DNA of 64,000 nt from Alphaproteobacteria bacterium UBA2966 (GCA_002348365.1 DEBC01000107.1:12026-76025); one strand, 5' to 3'. Positions 36,010 to 45,471 are shown, numbered from the stretch's first letter. The notes: generated from the sequence alone by a model not told the origin. Made by a program: numbers and translations.

Positions 36010-36436
36010 GTTTATCTCCTGTTGCTTCCTGTTGGTGAAATCGGCGAATCCGCAAACGTCTGGCTGGACCGCCGGGCACGACAGGCACGGGGGACCACGC
36101 CTCTCCGCTCGCTACGATGCAGGATCGACCGTTGACATCCGTGGTGATCAACGTCCACGTGCCACTGTCACCGGTGAAAAGTTCCATCATGAACTTGCCA
36201 TTGGCCGACAGGCCGCGTGCGGTCACCTCTTCACCGTGCTGCTTCGTCAATTGAGAGACCGCGGCGTCGCGAAGCAAGCAGAGCTGCTGGGCCTGGGCAG
36301 GCAGGCTCACCATCGACGTGGCCGCCATGACACCGACAGCGAGAATCGAGCCGGCGAGTGCGCCCCGAATACCTGCCACGGCGTCAAATACATTGTTCAG
36401 TCTGCCGGGCTTCGTGTTCGATTCTTCGGCTGTCAT
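35966..36436 (-). CDS. Secreted protein of unknown function
   Basis: The 156-residue product starts at ATG 36436, preceded by GGAAAGGAGAAGG. It has a long N-terminal segment then a hydrophobic signal region ending in SLPAQA (about residues 25-50) followed by QQLCLLRDAAVSQL. The mature part has the segment ELFTGDSGTWTLITTDVNGRSCIVASGEAW, characteristic of small exported proteobacterial proteins of unknown function with two conserved cysteines. The last 35 residues (after about VPGGPARR) look unstructured and overlap a downstream peptide gene. A +1 frameshift in that tail would place a TAA directly before the peptide's ATG, so the true end is uncertain. It is downstream of TetR and an operator. 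Confidence 0.62.
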   Translation of the reverse strand: MTAEESNTKPGRLNNVFDAVAGIRGALAGSILAVGVMAATSMVSLPAQAQQLCLLRDAAVSQLTKQHGEEVTARGLSANGKFMMELFTGDSGTWTLITTDVNGRSCIVASGEAWSPVPVVPGGPARRLRIRRFHQQEATGDKHEQETCLIGDADRG

Positions 36437-36591
36437 GGTCCTTCTCCTTTCCAAGTCCGCCACTCCCCTGAAGTGATGGGTGACCGGCTGGGCGAATTTC
36501 CAAATTTTGCCGTCGGCGGGTCGTACAATCCGTGACACGTCATTCGACCTTTCTGCTTTGCTTGGCTTCATCACGGTTGTTCACAGGTTGG

Positions 36592-36613
36592 TTACGGACT
36601 GTTCGGTCCAGAA
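36592..36613. promoter_or_regulatory. Probable TetR operator copy 2
   Basis: TTACGGAC at 36592-36599, six-base spacer, GTCCAGAA at 36606-36613. It shares the exact right half-site, the 8-6-8 spacing and six of eight left-arm bases with the perfect palindrome at 37251-37272. It is 12 bases past the end of the TetR gene and about 155 bases upstream of the secreted-protein ATG. Confidence 0.65.
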
Positions 36614-36625
36614 TTAGCAAAAAAA

Positions 36626-37207
36626 TCAGTCGAGAACTGAAAGAGCGATCTCGGCCACGCCCTCCAGGGCCTTTCGATCCGGATTGGCTTTGGCCATGAC
36701 CCTCAAACCATTGATGCAGGTGATCAGAAACCGAGCCAGGTCGGCAGCTTTGCGATCGGCGCGAATTTCGCCAGTCTTCTGACCTCGATCGATGCAGGCC
36801 ACCAGCGCCGTCTCAGTTTCGTTCATCGCCTCACGGCAGCGTCCCTGGGTTTCAGGATCGAAGGGAGCCAACTCCACGGCCGCGTTCGAAACCAGACATC
36901 CACGAAGGCTCCCCCGACCGGCCATGCGATCGATCACGAATTCGAACCACCAGGAAATCGCCACGCGCGTTGACTCGCTTTCCTGAAAGTTGGCCACCAC
37001 GCGGCCCGAGACGGTCGCGTTGTAGTGCTCCAGCGCCGAAAGATAGAGTTCGTGCTTGCTGCCGAAGGCCTCGTAGAAGCTCGATTTCGAGATACCCATC
37101 GCTCGTGTAAGTGAACTGAGCGAAGCGGATTGGTATCCCATGTCCCAGAACACCTGCATGGCTTGCTCCAGGGCAACGTCGGCATCAAATTCTCGTGGTC
37201 TCGCCAT
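36626..37207 (-). CDS. TetR/AcrR family transcriptional regulator
   Basis: A 193-residue regulator. Residues 1-50 form the TetR DNA-binding domain: RPREFDADVALEQAMQVFW, then YQSASLSSLTRAMGISKSSFYEAFGSK with the helix-turn-helix. The C-terminal ligand-binding part has RGCLVSNAAVELAPFDPE and helices typical of the AcrR/NemR branch (TetR_C_6-like), often sensing electrophiles or aldehydes. It is flanked on both sides by matching palindromes (36592-36613 and 37251-37272), predicting autorepression and control of the downstream secreted-protein gene. No other gene is divergently transcribed from its promoter. Confidence 0.92.
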   Translation of the reverse strand: MARPREFDADVALEQAMQVFWDMGYQSASLSSLTRAMGISKSSFYEAFGSKHELYLSALEHYNATVSGRVVANFQESESTRVAISWWFEFVIDRMAGRGSLRGCLVSNAAVELAPFDPETQGRCREAMNETETALVACIDRGQKTGEIRADRKAADLARFLITCINGLRVMAKANPDRKALEGVAEIALSVLD

Positions 37208-37250
37208 TTTTCAGGTATCCGTTTCAAGTCCGATACAGGCGATATGGGAA

Positions 37251-37272
37251 TTCTGGACCGACTTGTCCAGAA
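37251..37272. promoter_or_regulatory. Probable TetR operator copy 1
   Basis: TTCTGGAC at 37251-37258 and GTCCAGAA at 37265-37272 are perfect inverted repeats with a six-base spacer. The site lies 43 bases upstream of the TetR start codon, a normal place for autoregulation, and a second near-identical site occurs at 36592-36613. Confidence 0.75.
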
Positions 37273-37391
37273 CCAGCTCAACACAACGTGATCATCAATT
37301 CGTGAAGACTGCCGGAGGGTGCATCACAAGCGGGGTTCCGGAACCCATACGGCAATGAGCGAACCGTTGGTTCCTGCAGACTTCTCAGGGT

Positions 37392-39062
37392 TTAGCGTGT
37401 TTCGTCCCGTTCCGTCGCCGCCCGCGTGACGTACCCTGTATCCAGGTCCAACTGGATAGCCTCCGGGTGCCTTTCATTCGGGTTGCCGAAACCACCGCCA
37501 CCCGATGTTTCCACGGTAATGACGTCGCCTCGCCGAAGAGCCACGCCACTGACCTTTGATCCGAGCGCCTGTGTCTGGCCGTCACGACTGAGAGTCAATC
37601 GCCCAACGGACCCGGGCTCGCCTCCATGGAGACCGAAGGGTGGATGACGAAAACGATCAAAATTTGCAGCGAAGACACCAGAGTCGGATTCGAGGCGCCA
37701 TTCCCGGATCATTCCCAGACCGCCTCTAAATTTTCCGGCACCCCCCGAGTTGGGTCTCAGCGCATACTTTGTGAACACGATAGGGTGTCGGTCCTCGACC
37801 ATCTCAATGGGAATGGACGCCAGATTGTGGAGCCCGCAGGAGAAAGAGCTTGCGCCATCACGGGACGGCTCTGCGCCCCATCCCCCGACGATCGAATCGA
37901 GGTAAACCGGGCCCTTGTCATCGCCCTCTGCCGCCTGCAGCGCATAAAGGTACGACACACCATAGTAGGCCGACGGAATGTGGTCCGGGCGCGCCTGAGA
38001 GAGTGCACCCAGAATGACGTTGACGACTCGATGGCCAACGGCAATTCGATTGACGACGGGAGCTGGCGCCTGAGCATTGACGACACTGCCTTCGGGCGCG
38101 ATCACTTCGATCGGGGCGTAACAACCTGAGTTCGCCTGGAATTCGCCACCGAGGCCCGCGATCACCGCATAGTAGACGGCGCACTTCGCGACGTTCAGAG
38201 TGCAATTGACTGGTCCGGCAACCTGGGATGACGTCCCCGCAAAATCGACGAGTACCCTGTCACCCGACACGGTAAGTTGCACCGCAATGCGAATCGGATC
38301 ATCGCTGATGCCGTCGTCGTCGACGAAATCCTCGAAAGCGTATTCGCCGTCGGGCACGCTCTCGATGGTGCGGCGTACGGCCGTTTCGGATTGGTCCAGG
38401 ATCTGCGAGGAAGCCTGCGTCAGGGTCGCAAATCCGTACTTGTCCCCGAGCCGGAGAACATGACCGCCACCAATCTCCAGAGCCGCGATCTGCGCCATGA
38501 GATCGCCGCGGAACATCGTCCGTTCCCGGACGTTCTGCAGCAGCAGAGCCAGCACGTCAGTATTGAGCTCGCCACGCGCCTTGATTTTCAACGGCGGAAT
38601 GCGCAGCCCTTCCGCATAGATTTCGGTAGCGGAGGTGTTGTAACTGCCGGGCGCAGGTCCTCCGATATCCGAATGGTGGCACATTGCGCCGGTGAACCCG
38701 ACACGCTTCCCGTCAACGAATACCGCCTGAAAGGTCAGGATGTCGGGCAAGTGCGAACCGCCGCAGTAGGGGTCGTTGGTCACGACAACGTCGCCTTCTT
38801 CCCACTCATCCGCCGGGATGAAATCCCGTAGGATGGTTTCAAGACACGGCGCCATCGTATTCAGGTGCATGGGGATGCGCGCCGCCTGCGCAATATTCCG
38901 GCCATCTGTATCGAATACGGCGGTCGAGAAATCGAGCATTTCCCGAATGGCGTTGGAGCGACCTGCCCGATAGACCGCAATACTCATCTCCTCGGCGGCC
39001 GCCACAAGTGCGTTCCGTATGATTTCGAGCTGGACAGGGTCAACGGCGTTTCGCATGCCCAT
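37392..39062 (-). CDS. hyuB: Hydantoinase B/oxoprolinase family protein
   Basis: A 556-residue protein starting at ATG 39062; TTG 39071 within the overlap with hyuA is an alternative. It shows the HyuB layout: DPVQLEIIRNALVAAAEEM at the N-terminus, NDPYCGGSHLPDILTFQAVF, HHSDIGGPAPGSYNTSATEIY, and a glycine-rich C-terminus (VETSGGGGFGNP). Together with HyuA it is expected to form an ATP-dependent hydantoinase, 5-oxoprolinase or acetophenone-carboxylase-type enzyme. The two genes overlap or abut at 39062-39071. The substrate is not determined; no carbamoylase is directly adjacent but one lies at 59895-61190. Confidence 0.93.
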   Translation of the reverse strand: MGMRNAVDPVQLEIIRNALVAAAEEMSIAVYRAGRSNAIREMLDFSTAVFDTDGRNIAQAARIPMHLNTMAPCLETILRDFIPADEWEEGDVVVTNDPYCGGSHLPDILTFQAVFVDGKRVGFTGAMCHHSDIGGPAPGSYNTSATEIYAEGLRIPPLKIKARGELNTDVLALLLQNVRERTMFRGDLMAQIAALEIGGGHVLRLGDKYGFATLTQASSQILDQSETAVRRTIESVPDGEYAFEDFVDDDGISDDPIRIAVQLTVSGDRVLVDFAGTSSQVAGPVNCTLNVAKCAVYYAVIAGLGGEFQANSGCYAPIEVIAPEGSVVNAQAPAPVVNRIAVGHRVVNVILGALSQARPDHIPSAYYGVSYLYALQAAEGDDKGPVYLDSIVGGWGAEPSRDGASSFSCGLHNLASIPIEMVEDRHPIVFTKYALRPNSGGAGKFRGGLGMIREWRLESDSGVFAANFDRFRHPPFGLHGGEPGSVGRLTLSRDGQTQALGSKVSGVALRRGDVITVETSGGGGFGNPNERHPEAIQLDLDTGYVTRAATERDETR

Positions 39063-39067
39063 TTTCC

Positions 39068-41128
39068 TCAAGCCCGTTCTGCAATGAGGTTCCCGGTCGG
39101 GTGCATCTCCACCCGCCAGTTTGATAATAGCAGAATTGTCGTGAATTCCTCGGTGATCAGTAGCGGTCCCTTCAGCGGCGACCCCGGCCGCAAATCAGAC
39201 CGGCGAAGCATGTCCACCTCATGCCATGCCCCATTGGCATATATCTCATGTCGCAACGACTTCGCGTTAGATGCGGGCACCAGATCCTGAACCATATCCG
39301 GGCGCTCCAATCGTCCTCGGGCGGCAACGCGCAGGGTCACGATTTCAACGGGCTCCGACGGGTCGGCATGCAGAAACCGGGCTCGGTGTGCCGCATGAAA
39401 ATCCGCGACGGCAACATTCAGCACATCTTCATCCACGCTCAGACCATCCCACGGAACCGTCAACTCGTATCCCTGGCCCACGTATCGCATATCCGCCGAG
39501 AGCGTGAGATCCCACAGGTCCTGCTCGATGCCATCGGCGTCCAATGCGGCACGCCCTTCAGACAACAGGGACTGGGCAATTCCCTGCAGCGTCCCCAGGC
39601 TCTGTGGCAGGGCCTCAAGAATCCGGCTTTGCGCGGCCTGGTGGAGAATGTCGGTCCACAGCATGCCATAGGCTGATAACGTGCCCGCCGCCCGGGGAAA
39701 CACAATCCTGTTCATGCCGAGCTCTTCGGCCAAGGCGACAGCGTGCAGTCCCCCCGCGCCGCCGAAGGCAACCAGGGCGAAGTCCGCGGGATCAAAGCCT
39801 TTTTCAAATAGGCTGAGGCGCATGGCATTTGCCATGTTGGCGTTGGCAATGCCGACCATTCCTTCTGCGGCATCTTCCACACTCAGGCGTAGAGGGTCGC
39901 CAACACTCCGGGCGATGACACGCTGGGCGGCATCTCGATCGAGCGCTAACGCCCCCCCGAGAAATGCGGCGGGTAACAACCGGCCGAGTGTCAGGTTCGC
40001 ATCTGAAACCGTCGCCAGCGTGCCACCATGGCCGTAACAGGCTGGTCCCGGATCTGCGCCTGCGCTCTCCGGACCTACCCGGAGCCTGCCACTGTCGTCG
40101 ACCCTCGCGATCGAACCGCCACCCGCGCCAATCGTGCGGATATCGACCATGGGCAGGCGAACCGGACAACCATCGATCTCTCCCTCTGTCACCATGGCCG
40201 CCCGCCCCTGGTGAACAAGCGAAATATCGAAACTCGTCCCACCCATATCGACCGCGACGAGGTTCTCGAAACTCAACACCTGCGAGAGATGTTCGGCAGC
40301 AATGGCACCACCGCATGGCCCGGACAACAAGAGACGTGCTGGTTGTTGTGCCGCGACGCCCGGCGTACTCATACCGCCGTTCGATTGAATGAGCAGCACG
40401 CGTGGCTCGGTGCCGGTTTCGCCGAGGCGCGCTTCCAGGCGTTCCACGTATCCTCGAACCACCGGCATCAGCAAGGCGTTCAGAACCGTCGTGGACGTTC
40501 TTTCGTATTCACGAATTTCCGGGCTGATGTCCGTTGACACCGAAACATCCAGATCCGGGGCTGCTTCAAGCAACAACTCTCGGATGGCGGTTTCATGGAC
40601 GGGGTTCATGAAAGCGTTCAGCAGACATATGGCAACCGCCTTGACGCCGCTGTTTTCGACCTCCGTCGCGAGGCACTTCGCCTGCTCCCGATCAATTGGG
40701 ACAAGGACACGACCGCTGGAATCGACCCTCTCCCTCAGGCCAAAGCGCAAGGTCCGTGGAACGAGGAGCACACGGTCCTCAGCATACAGCCCGTATACGT
40801 CCTTGCGCATGTGGCGACCGATTTCCAGAACGTCTTCGAATCCGTCGGTTGTGATCAATGCGCAGTCAGGAAAATTCCTCTCCAGAACGGCGTTCGTGGC
40901 GATCGTCGTGCCATGGAGCAGCAACGCCACCTCCGACAAATCGAAGCCATATCGATCGGCTGCCAGGTTGAGTCCCGTCACCAGGCCGACGGCGGGATCG
41001 GCTGGTGTTGTCGGAGTCTTCAGTTCATGAAGGGTGCCGTTCGACTCGTTGAACACCTGGAAATCAGTGAATGTCCCACCGATATCCACAGCCATACGAA
41101 TTCGGTGAGACCAGTTATTCGCAGCCAT
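39068..41128 (-). CDS. hyuA: Hydantoinase A/oxoprolinase family protein
   Basis: A 686-residue ATPase. Start is placed at ATG 41128 (MAANNWSHRIRMAVDIGGTFTD); the upstream M is less likely. The N-terminal actin-like phosphate loop is VDIGGTFTDFQVF, and later motifs include AVDMGGTSFDISLVHQG, TIGAGGGSIARVDDSGRLRVG with the GPESAGADPGPACYG region, and AFGGAGGLHAVALAEELG. These are classic HyuA. It acts with hyuB in an ATP-dependent cyclic-amide opening or carboxylation. It is transcribed convergent to nothing and divergent from the hydroxyacid dehydrogenase operon with about 185 bases between. Confidence 0.93.
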   Translation of the reverse strand: MAANNWSHRIRMAVDIGGTFTDFQVFNESNGTLHELKTPTTPADPAVGLVTGLNLAADRYGFDLSEVALLLHGTTIATNAVLERNFPDCALITTDGFEDVLEIGRHMRKDVYGLYAEDRVLLVPRTLRFGLRERVDSSGRVLVPIDREQAKCLATEVENSGVKAVAICLLNAFMNPVHETAIRELLLEAAPDLDVSVSTDISPEIREYERTSTTVLNALLMPVVRGYVERLEARLGETGTEPRVLLIQSNGGMSTPGVAAQQPARLLLSGPCGGAIAAEHLSQVLSFENLVAVDMGGTSFDISLVHQGRAAMVTEGEIDGCPVRLPMVDIRTIGAGGGSIARVDDSGRLRVGPESAGADPGPACYGHGGTLATVSDANLTLGRLLPAAFLGGALALDRDAAQRVIARSVGDPLRLSVEDAAEGMVGIANANMANAMRLSLFEKGFDPADFALVAFGGAGGLHAVALAEELGMNRIVFPRAAGTLSAYGMLWTDILHQAAQSRILEALPQSLGTLQGIAQSLLSEGRAALDADGIEQDLWDLTLSADMRYVGQGYELTVPWDGLSVDEDVLNVAVADFHAAHRARFLHADPSEPVEIVTLRVAARGRLERPDMVQDLVPASNAKSLRHEIYANGAWHEVDMLRRSDLRPGSPLKGPLLITEEFTTILLLSNWRVEMHPTGNLIAERA

Positions 41129-41313
41129 CGTGTTTCCCGTGCCCGGCCATGCGCCGATCATAGGGGTTGGTTGTTAGGCATACCACGGGCCATCCATTGA
41201 CGATATGACCTCAGGGTTCCATTCTCTGGCCGATGCCAATCGGCATCACGGCCACGGTGAGCCTGTTCGATTGCCGGCCTATTATTTCATTAATTACGGG
41301 GAGCGGACGCCAA

Positions 41314-42249
41314 ATGGCAGACGTTGTCATCAGCGAGTTTCTTGACGAGGAGGCGGTAGACCTTTTGTCCGCCGACTTCGACGTCTTCTACGATCCGGAT
41401 CTGGTTAATCGGACCGACGAACTGCACGAACGGCTCCAGGATTGCCGCGGCTTGATCGTGCGGAACCGGACACAGGTTCGTCCCCCACTGCTGGATGCCG
41501 CGCCCAACCTGATCATCGTCGGGCGCCTCGGTGTGGGACTCGACAACATCGATATGGAGGCCTGCGCATCTCGCGACGTGAGGGTTCAACCGGCTCGCGG
41601 AACACTCGAAGAATCAGTTTCCGAGTATGTCATCGGCGCCATGTTGGTCATGCTGCGCCAAGCCATGTACGGAATTACCGAGGAGGTGCGCACCGGCACC
41701 TGGCCCAGAACAAAGGTGATCGGACGCGAGGCAAAATGCCAGACCCTGGGGCTCGTGGGATTCGGTATCATTGGCCGCGAGGTGGCCAAGCGCGCCGGCG
41801 CCTTCGGCATGCGTATGTTGGCCTACGACCCTTACGTCAAGGAAGATGATCCTCTGTGGACAGAGTTGGGCGTGACGCCCGCATCGCTCAACGACGTGCT
41901 GTCCGAATCGGACGTGGTCACCCTCAGCGTTCCCCGTACCGACGGGACCCATCATTTGATAGATGGCAATGCGCTCGCCAAGATGAAGCCCGATTCGATG
42001 CTCATCAATACAGCGCGCGGCGGTGTTGTCGACGACGCGGCGCTGGCCGAGGCTCTCAAGAACGGAACGATCGGCAACGCCTTTATCGACGTGTTCGAAG
42101 ACGAACCACTTCCGGCCGGCAACGTTTTCGATGGCGTTGAGAACGTGACTCTGACACCTCATTGCGCGGGTCTCACGGATGAAGCCCTGCTGCGGTCCAG
42201 CATGATGATCGCGAATGCCGTCCACGATGCCCTGAGCGAGAAAGGATGA
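41314..42249 (+). CDS. D-isomer-specific 2-hydroxyacid dehydrogenase (SlcC-like)
   Basis: A 311-residue NAD-dependent dehydrogenase. Start ATG 41314 follows GGGGAG with normal spacing. The Rossmann signature is GLVGFGIIGREVAKRAGAFG, and the catalytic triad is visible: Arg in NTARGGVVDDAAL, Glu in DVFEDEPLP and His in LTPHCAGL. The N-terminus VVISEFLDEEAVDLL and IVRNRTQV are like those I recall for (S)-sulfolactate dehydrogenase SlcC. It is followed three bases later by an Ldh-family dehydrogenase, which matches the slcC-comC pair that together invert 3-sulfolactate. The assignment is by resemblance and context; a generic D-lactate or 3-phosphoglycerate dehydrogenase is the alternative. Confidence 0.85.
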   Translation: MADVVISEFLDEEAVDLLSADFDVFYDPDLVNRTDELHERLQDCRGLIVRNRTQVRPPLLDAAPNLIIVGRLGVGLDNIDMEACASRDVRVQPARGTLEESVSEYVIGAMLVMLRQAMYGITEEVRTGTWPRTKVIGREAKCQTLGLVGFGIIGREVAKRAGAFGMRMLAYDPYVKEDDPLWTELGVTPASLNDVLSESDVVTLSVPRTDGTHHLIDGNALAKMKPDSMLINTARGGVVDDAALAEALKNGTIGNAFIDVFEDEPLPAGNVFDGVENVTLTPHCAGLTDEALLRSSMMIANAVHDALSEKG

Positions 42250-42252
42250 ACC

Positions 42253-43323
42253 ATGTCCGCCGCCGCTGACGATCAAGCCGCCCCCCATCAACGCGTCGAT
42301 CGCAAGACGTTGACGTCATGGCTGGCACGGGTTTTCGACGCCTGCGGCATGCCCGAAGACGATTCACGTCTCGCTGCGGAGGTCATGGCACGCTGCAATG
42401 CCCGGGGCTATGAAACCCACGGTGTCACGCGCGTCATGACTTATGTGCAGAAGTTCGAGTCCGGCGACATCAATCCCAACCCGAACATGACGTTCGAGAT
42501 GCGCGATGCCGTCCTGGTGATCGACGGAGATGACGGTCTGGGCCAGGTGGTCGGCCCCAAAGCAATGGACCGTGCCATCGAGCTGGCCCACGATACGGCA
42601 TTCGTACCTTGCTTCATCCGGGATGGCGGTCACCTCGGCGCCATCGGCATGTTTCCGTTGCGCGCCGCCGAGGCGGGAATGGTCTCTGTTCTCATGCAGG
42701 CGACCTCACCGGTGATGTCATTGCCGGGGTCACAGGGAAGAGCCATAGGCAACAATCCCATCTCATTTGCCACTCCCATTGCGGGACGGGACCCGTTGAT
42801 CTTCGACATGGCGACGTGCGTCACCTCACGCGGACGCGTGCTGATGGCAAACAGGGCGGGTAGAGACATTCCCGAAGGCTGGGCCATTGGCCCCGACGGC
42901 GAACCGACGACCGACGCCGAACAGGCTTTACTGGGTGCGATGCTGCCGGTGGGTGGACCGAAGGGCATTGGCCTCGCCATGATGGTGGAGTGTCTTGCCG
43001 CCAGCCTCTCGGGGACCTTCGCGCCCACCATGCAAGGTGCACAGCCCGCGATCGGCAGCGCCACGATGCATGTCGGCGCTTTCTTCTTTGTCGCCAATCC
43101 GGAACGCGTGGTCGGGCGGGATACATTCGAGCGGCACATTGACGGCTGGGTGTCCCAGTATCTCAGCGCGACGGGTGACGACGCCCGACTCCCGGGTCAG
43201 CGCGCCGCGGCCACAGAGCGCGAACGTACTGCCAATGGCATACCAATTCCGCCGGAAATCATTGCCGAACTTCATGAAGTCGGAGACAAGGTAGGAGAAT
43301 CCTTTGACGTGCCGTTGACATAG
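42253..43323 (+). CDS. Ldh/malate dehydrogenase family oxidoreductase (ComC-like)
   Basis: A 356-residue type-2 malate/L-lactate dehydrogenase-family protein. It has the N-terminal helix domain VDRKTLTSWLARVFDACG, ARGYETHGVTRV (THGV motif), and the segment NNPISFATPIAGRDPLIFDMATC, plus LPVGGPKGIGLAMMVECL. This fold does not use a Rossmann fold, and members include sulfolactate dehydrogenase ComC and ureidoglycolate dehydrogenase AllD. It is spaced three bases after a hydroxyacid dehydrogenase. A paralogue lies at 51588-52670. Confidence 0.9.
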   Translation: MSAAADDQAAPHQRVDRKTLTSWLARVFDACGMPEDDSRLAAEVMARCNARGYETHGVTRVMTYVQKFESGDINPNPNMTFEMRDAVLVIDGDDGLGQVVGPKAMDRAIELAHDTAFVPCFIRDGGHLGAIGMFPLRAAEAGMVSVLMQATSPVMSLPGSQGRAIGNNPISFATPIAGRDPLIFDMATCVTSRGRVLMANRAGRDIPEGWAIGPDGEPTTDAEQALLGAMLPVGGPKGIGLAMMVECLAASLSGTFAPTMQGAQPAIGSATMHVGAFFFVANPERVVGRDTFERHIDGWVSQYLSATGDDARLPGQRAAATERERTANGIPIPPEIIAELHEVGDKVGESFDVPLT

Positions 43324-43358
43324 CGGAAACAGGGTTCTCGTCACCAAGGAGAAACGCC

Positions 43359-44339
43359 GTGAGTCATTGGATGGTGATCAACGAAACCGGGGGACCGGAC
43401 GCGCTGTCATGGGAAGCGCGCGAACTCGGAGCCCCCGATGCAGGCGAAGCCCTCATTCGGCATACCGCCGTCGGCGTCAATTTCACGGATGTACACCGGC
43501 GCCGCGGTGACCATCATCTCCCGACACCGGTCCCTTGCAGCCTAGGCCTCGATGCCGCAGGGGTCGTCGAAGCCGTCGGTGACGGCGTGACCGAATTCGA
43601 CGTCGGAGATCGCGTGGCTTACGCGGCCATGCCGCTCGAAGCCTACTCGGACGAACGAATCCTGACCGCAGAGCGCCTCGTCCCGCTGCCTGACTCGATT
43701 GACGACAAGATCGCGGCCGCGGCGATGGTCAAAGGGATCACGGTTCAATTCCTGATTCGACAGACCTTTCGGGTAGAGCCGGGCCAGGTTGTGGTGTTTC
43801 ACGCCGCGGCAGGCGGCGTAGGACTGATCGCGTGTCAGTGGCTCAAGCACCTGGGCGTTACAACCATCGGGACGGTCGGCAGCGAAGCCAAGGTCGACAT
43901 AGCGCGGGCCCATGGCGCGGACCATATTCTCGTTCACGGTCGCGATGACATTGCGGGACTGGCACGTGAATTGACGAACGGCCACGGGGTTCCCGTAGTC
44001 TACGACTCCATCGGTAAAGCCACGTTCGATGAATCGATGCGGTGTTTGGCCCCGCGGGGCATGCTGGTGAGCTTTGGCAACGTTTCCGGCTATATCGAAC
44101 CGGTCCACCTCAGTCAGGTTTTCGGTGCGGAGTCATTCTTTTTTACCTGGGCAAAGATGCACCACTACATCGAATCACGGGAAGACCTTCTAAGCGCCAC
44201 AAGAGACTTGTTCGACGTGATCAACAGCGGTGCGGTCAAGATCGATGTGAATCAAACGTATCCGTTACAAGAAGCCGGCCGTGCCCATGCTGACCTCGAG
44301 GCGCGCAAAACGACCGGTTCGAGTGTTCTCATACCCTGA
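43359..44339 (+). CDS. Zinc-free quinone oxidoreductase of the MDR superfamily
   Basis: A 326-residue protein starting at GTG 43359 (AAGGAG nine bases upstream). The N-terminal VGVNFTDVHRRRGDHHLPTPVPCSLG, dinucleotide loop HAAAGGVG and the C-terminal region DLEARKTTGSSVLIP mark the Qor family. It lacks the structural zinc cysteines. It is 36 bases downstream of the Ldh-family gene and may be the third gene of that operon. It is similar to the gene at 363-1343. Confidence 0.88.
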   Translation: MSHWMVINETGGPDALSWEARELGAPDAGEALIRHTAVGVNFTDVHRRRGDHHLPTPVPCSLGLDAAGVVEAVGDGVTEFDVGDRVAYAAMPLEAYSDERILTAERLVPLPDSIDDKIAAAAMVKGITVQFLIRQTFRVEPGQVVVFHAAAGGVGLIACQWLKHLGVTTIGTVGSEAKVDIARAHGADHILVHGRDDIAGLARELTNGHGVPVVYDSIGKATFDESMRCLAPRGMLVSFGNVSGYIEPVHLSQVFGAESFFFTWAKMHHYIESREDLLSATRDLFDVINSGAVKIDVNQTYPLQEAGRAHADLEARKTTGSSVLIP

Positions 44340-44352
44340 CCGATCGAACGGT

Positions 44353-45471
44353 TTAGAGGAACAAGGATAAGACGCCGGTGTAACCGTAAAGCCGCTGGTG
44401 GCTGATCTCACCGTTACAGAACATGCCGACGACGGGGACGTCACCGAGGGCTTCCTGAATCGTCCGAAGTTCTTCCGAATTGGGACCGAACAGGTTCGGA
44501 CCCCGTGCCAGACACGAATGATAGATACCTCCTTTGGGCGTCGATTCTCCTACCCGGCTGGCGAGATCGCTGAGCATACGCTTCAGATCGACGTGAGCGG
44601 CCTGACCGTCGCGCCGACAGAACATGACCGTATCGCCTTCTGAGACTTCGGCACCGACCGCGAAGACCTCGGCCGAAGGGTCGATAGCGACCAGATTTCG
44701 AACCAGATAGTCGGGTCGGTCCATACCACTGACGGGAAACGCCACATAGATGTACCCACCAATCCGCCCAAGATCGCGGGCTAAAACTTCACCGATGTCT
44801 TCCTTGAGCACCTCCAGAGCAGGCCGCTCATCCAGGGCGATAATGATGTTCTCCTGGCAGTCCGTCACTTCGTGGGCAGGCCCTATGGGTGAGCACCCCT
44901 GAGTCAGTCCCGTCGCCACGGCAACGTCTGGTTCGAACAATACACCGGAGATGCCGCCCGACGTCATGCCACCGGCAATCTGTGGATGCTCCCCCCGCGA
45001 CGACGTCAGGCCGCCGACCAGAAAGGCTCCCGTCGCCTCAACGACGGCGGGAACCAGATCGGCCAGGTATGTGTTGTGGGGATCGGCATGAATGATTCCG
45101 AAACGGCCTTCCCGGGTACCAAGGGCGCCGGCCAGTTTTGCGCAAGCCTCATCCGGCGTAGCCGTTCCAGTATCGATAACGTTGTGCATGTCATCCGGAA
45201 CCGACCCCGCGAGGAGCGCGATGGCGGGCTCATCAAAATACTCGATTCCCGTGGCACAAATCCCGATCCCCGTCGTGCCTACCCACGTCTCAATTCCCGT
45301 CAGCGCCTGAAGTTCAGCCTGAATCTCGTCCATCGCGCCGGCGAAGTGATCCGTCACGTAGAGAAATCCCACGTTGGCGCCCCGCTCCGGAATCCCAGCC
45401 GAATTCAGCGCGGTACGCACTGCGCTCCGCCAGTCAGCGGATGTTCCGTGACCCATATAGAATCTTTCCAT
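44353..45471 (-). CDS. FIST domain signal-transduction protein
   Basis: The 372-residue protein has the N-terminal FIST N domain (about residues 18-190: VGFLYVTDHFAGAMDEIQAEL, TGIETWVGTTGIGICATG, LVGGLTSSRG) and a FIST C domain ending GMFCNGEISHQRLYGYTGVLSLFL. FIST domains occur in sensors or stand alone and are thought to bind small ligands. No kinase or cyclase partner is adjacent. Start ATG 45471 is chosen over upstream codons. It is convergent to the quinone oxidoreductase. Confidence 0.87.
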   Translation of the reverse strand: MERFYMGHGTSADWRSAVRTALNSAGIPERGANVGFLYVTDHFAGAMDEIQAELQALTGIETWVGTTGIGICATGIEYFDEPAIALLAGSVPDDMHNVIDTGTATPDEACAKLAGALGTREGRFGIIHADPHNTYLADLVPAVVEATGAFLVGGLTSSRGEHPQIAGGMTSGGISGVLFEPDVAVATGLTQGCSPIGPAHEVTDCQENIIIALDERPALEVLKEDIGEVLARDLGRIGGYIYVAFPVSGMDRPDYLVRNLVAIDPSAEVFAVGAEVSEGDTVMFCRRDGQAAHVDLKRMLSDLASRVGESTPKGGIYHSCLARGPNLFGPNSEELRTIQEALGDVPVVGMFCNGEISHQRLYGYTGVLSLFL

